A stretch of 64,000 nucleotides of DNA from positions 5,146,001 through 5,210,000 of the forward strand of contig NZ_CP178732.1 in assembly GCF_047324175.1 (NCBI RefSeq), given 5' to 3'. The notes under the pieces are model-generated. The model was not told where the DNA came from. It saw only the letters and a list, made by a program, of their open reading frames with translations, and ran no database searches. Position 1 is the stretch's first letter, and each line of letters begins with the position of its first letter. The translations under genes and the position numbers were made by a program. The DNA is from Acerihabitans sp015654925 (GTDB lineage: Bacteria; Pseudomonadota; Gammaproteobacteria; Enterobacterales; Enterobacteriaceae). This document shows, piece after piece, positions 62,204-64,000 of the stretch.

Positions 62204-63127
62204 ATGAAAATAAAATTACTTTCCCTGTGCCTGATGGCCGCACTGAGCGCCATCCTGCCCGCGGCTTCGCAGGCGGAAAGCTTGATCACGCCGCAGGACG
62301 TCTCCGTGGCGCCGGTAATCCCGATGTCCACCCTGCGCCAACTGACCTGGCAGCCGCTGATGCCGCCGGTCAATCAGGATTTGGTATTAAACAGCGCGTC
62401 GCCGCGCATCCTCCAGGGCGATATCACCGGCCCGGTGGCCGCCGTATCCCTGCCGGCCAACCGCGGTTCGCTGGAAATCACCCTGAGCAGCCTGGCCAAC
62501 GGTCTATCGGTCTATGCCCCGAACGTGCTGGTGCTGGACGAAAAAATGCGCCCCGCGGCGTTCTACCCCAGCGGCTACTTCCCGTACGAAAAGCCCGGAA
62601 TCATGTCCCTCGATCGGCTGGAAGGCAAAATGAAGCTGACTCCGGCCTTGGGCCAGCAACAAATTTATCTGCTGATTTACACGACCCGCCAGGATCTGCT
62701 GGCCACCACCACGATGGCTAATCCGGCCAAAACCTTTGCCGAGGGCGTGGGCAACGCGGTGCCGGCTATTCCCGATCCCATTGCCCATCATAGCCAGGAC
62801 GGCACCATCCGGCTAAAAGTAGTGGCGGAACAAAAAAGCGGCAATATCACCATAGGGCAGGTACTGTTCCCGCAGGACACGACGCCGGTCATCGTGGGCA
62901 ACAGCGCGCCGGCGGCCACAGCGGCCCGGCCCGTCGAATCGGCCGCACCGGCCGCACCGGCCGCGCCAATGCTGAACGAAACCGAAGGCTATTTTAACCG
63001 GGCCATTAAACAGGCGGTGAACGACGGTAATATCGACAAGGCGCTAAAACTGCTTAACGAAGCGGAGCGGCTGGGATCGACGTCGGCGCGGCAAACATTT
63101 ATCAGCAGCGTAAAAGGCAAGGGGTGA
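62204..63127 (+). CDS. malM: MalM, periplasmic protein of the maltose operon
   Basis: A 307-residue periplasmic protein (306 in E. coli), function not fully known. ATG 62204 has AAGGCGATAATA upstream. The signal peptide ends near ASQA-ESL. An Ala/Pro linker (about 245-256), encoded by three 9-base repeats GGCCGCACC at 62941-62967, joins the beta-rich part to a helical C-terminus. Confidence 0.95.
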   Translation: MKIKLLSLCLMAALSAILPAASQAESLITPQDVSVAPVIPMSTLRQLTWQPLMPPVNQDLVLNSASPRILQGDITGPVAAVSLPANRGSLEITLSSLANGLSVYAPNVLVLDEKMRPAAFYPSGYFPYEKPGIMSLDRLEGKMKLTPALGQQQIYLLIYTTRQDLLATTTMANPAKTFAEGVGNAVPAIPDPIAHHSQDGTIRLKVVAEQKSGNITIGQVLFPQDTTPVIVGNSAPAATAARPVESAAPAAPAAPMLNETEGYFNRAIKQAVNDGNIDKALKLLNEAERLGSTSARQTFISSVKGKG

Positions 63128-63163
63128 CGTTATCCCGATACTGCTGATATTTGGCAGATCGCT

Positions 63164-63188
63164 GGTGCGCTTCGGCGCACCTTTTTTT
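63164..63188 (+). terminator. Terminator of malK-lamB-malM
   Basis: GGTGCGC, loop TTCG, GCGCACC, then seven T residues: a textbook intrinsic terminator 37 bases after malM. Confidence 0.92.
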
Positions 63189-63364
63189 CAGCACGCCTGA
63201 AAAAAGCCATCAAATACCGCGTTGCAATAATCTATATCATTGTTTCGGCCGGGTAAGATCATTATGATGCCGCAGCTCATCATCGGGCGGGGAATTCACC
63301 TCCGCCGCCGGGGAGTTATTGGATAATCAATCCACTTCATTTGGCCTTTTTCTGCTGAGGATAT

Positions 63365-63922
63365 ATGCATACCAACAAGTTGGCGAACCCCGGCCCGCTG
63401 GGATTAATGGGTTTTGGGATGACCACCGTCTTGCTAAACCTGCATAACGCCGGTTTTTTTCCCCTGACCTCGATTATTATCAGTATGGGTATTTTTTACG
63501 GCGGTATAGCGCAAATCATCGCCGGCATCATGGAGTATAAACACGGCAACACCTTCGGTACGACGGCGTTTACGTCCTATGGCGCATTCTGGCTCAGCCT
63601 GGTCGGCATTTTGCTGCTGCCCCGCATGGGGCTGGCCGAGGCCAGCGACGCCGTGTTCCTGGGCGTTTACCTGGGGTTATGGGGCATTTTTACGCTGTTT
63701 ATGTTTTTCGGCACCCTGCACGCCGGCCGCGGCCTGCAAATCGTCTTCGGCAGCCTGACCGCATTGTTCGCGCTGCTGGCCGCCGGCAACATCACCGGTA
63801 ACCACGATATCATCGTGACCGGCGGTTATGTCGGGCTGTTTTGCGGCGCCAGCGCCATTTATCTGGCCATGGCGGAAGTGGTTAATGAGCAGTTGGGCCG
63901 CCAGGTAATGCCCGTCGGCTGA
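63365..63922 (+). CDS. satP: SatP, acetate/succinate transporter (GPR1/FUN34/YaaH family)
   Basis: A 185-residue inner-membrane protein with six hydrophobic segments (188 in E. coli SatP). The family motif NPGPLGLMGFGMTT is at residues 8-21; FYGGIAQIIAGIMEYKHGNTFGTTAFTSYGAFW is also conserved. CTGAGGATAT precedes the ATG. It transports acetate and succinate with protons. Confidence 0.95.
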   Translation: MHTNKLANPGPLGLMGFGMTTVLLNLHNAGFFPLTSIIISMGIFYGGIAQIIAGIMEYKHGNTFGTTAFTSYGAFWLSLVGILLLPRMGLAEASDAVFLGVYLGLWGIFTLFMFFGTLHAGRGLQIVFGSLTALFALLAAGNITGNHDIIVTGGYVGLFCGASAIYLAMAEVVNEQLGRQVMPVG

Positions 63923-63966
63923 AATAGTCGTTCCTTCAACCCCGCGATTTGCCCCGTAATATAACC

Positions 63967-63997
63967 TTGCCCAGGCCCCCACGCGAGGCCTGGGCAA
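63967..63997 (+). terminator. Terminator after satP, cut by the window end
   Basis: TTGCCCAGGCC and GGCCTGGGCAA are perfect inverted copies with a nine-base loop. The bases after the stem lie at the window edge, so a T-run cannot be checked. Confidence 0.6.
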
Positions 63998-64000
63998 ACG

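Noticed and set aside
61008..62243. 411-codon minus-strand ORF
   Set aside because: Antisense to lamB, which is certain from signal peptide to C-terminus. No own ribosome binding site or recognisable protein family.

Overview
The window is GC-rich chromosomal DNA of an enterobacterium (order Enterobacterales). Close relatives of E. coli proteins are readable directly: MalEFGK/LamB/MalM/MalT, FepABCDG/Fes, DhaKLM/DhaR, the MocR regulator YdcR, YgjP, the YaiW-type lipoprotein and SatP. The gene order differs from E. coli. The content would fit a Pectobacteriaceae/Sodalis-like or other environmental lineage, but no genus is claimed. I see no rRNA, tRNA, CRISPR array, complete insertion sequence or prophage.

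Region 1 (about 0.3-12.1 kb) is an unusual sulfur island. A minus-strand operon encodes a NlpA/MetQ-type ABC importer (metQ, metN, metI), a short LuxS and an SDR oxidoreductase. A divergent plus-strand series encodes an aminotransferase, a cystathionine beta-synthase and a cystathionine gamma-lyase/synthase. A second minus-strand operon encodes a second MetQNI importer, a 2-oxoglutarate/Fe(II)-type dioxygenase and, at its head, an unlisted 25-codon Cys-rich ORF with a strong ribosome binding site. Together they look like a methionine-to-cysteine (reverse transsulfuration) module.

Region 2 (12.4-24 kb) holds a TRAP transporter (dctMQP type), an AraC regulator divergent from two SDR genes, a SurE nucleotidase, YdcR, and a cyanide-insensitive-type cytochrome bd operon ending in a 53-residue DUF2474 membrane peptide. 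Region 3 (24-32 kb) holds a sulfite reductase hemoprotein overlapping a glutamine-amidotransferase gene, then DhaR and the PTS-dependent dihydroxyacetone kinase dhaKLM.

Region 4 (32-42 kb): an RpiR regulator with a repeated DNA-binding region faces a beta-glucoside PTS operon (IIB, IIA, GH4 6-phospho-glucosidase, IIC) across near-palindromic operator candidates. Then come YgjP, a methyltransferase remnant beside an AT-rich patch, an NCS1 (CytX-like) permease, a YaiW-like lipoprotein, a DUF1993 protein, and a BhsA-type DUF1471 peptide divergent from a TetR regulator.

Region 5 (43-51 kb) is a ferric-enterobactin uptake and hydrolysis cluster (fepB, fepDGC, fes, fepA) with Fur boxes but no siderophore synthesis genes. 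Region 6 (51-63 kb) is a fused maltose regulon: malT, a 3'-truncated malQ with no malP, malGFE, malK-lamB-malM. The truncated malQ frame reads through the malEFG terminator, a clear deletion scar. The window ends with satP and the start of a terminator.
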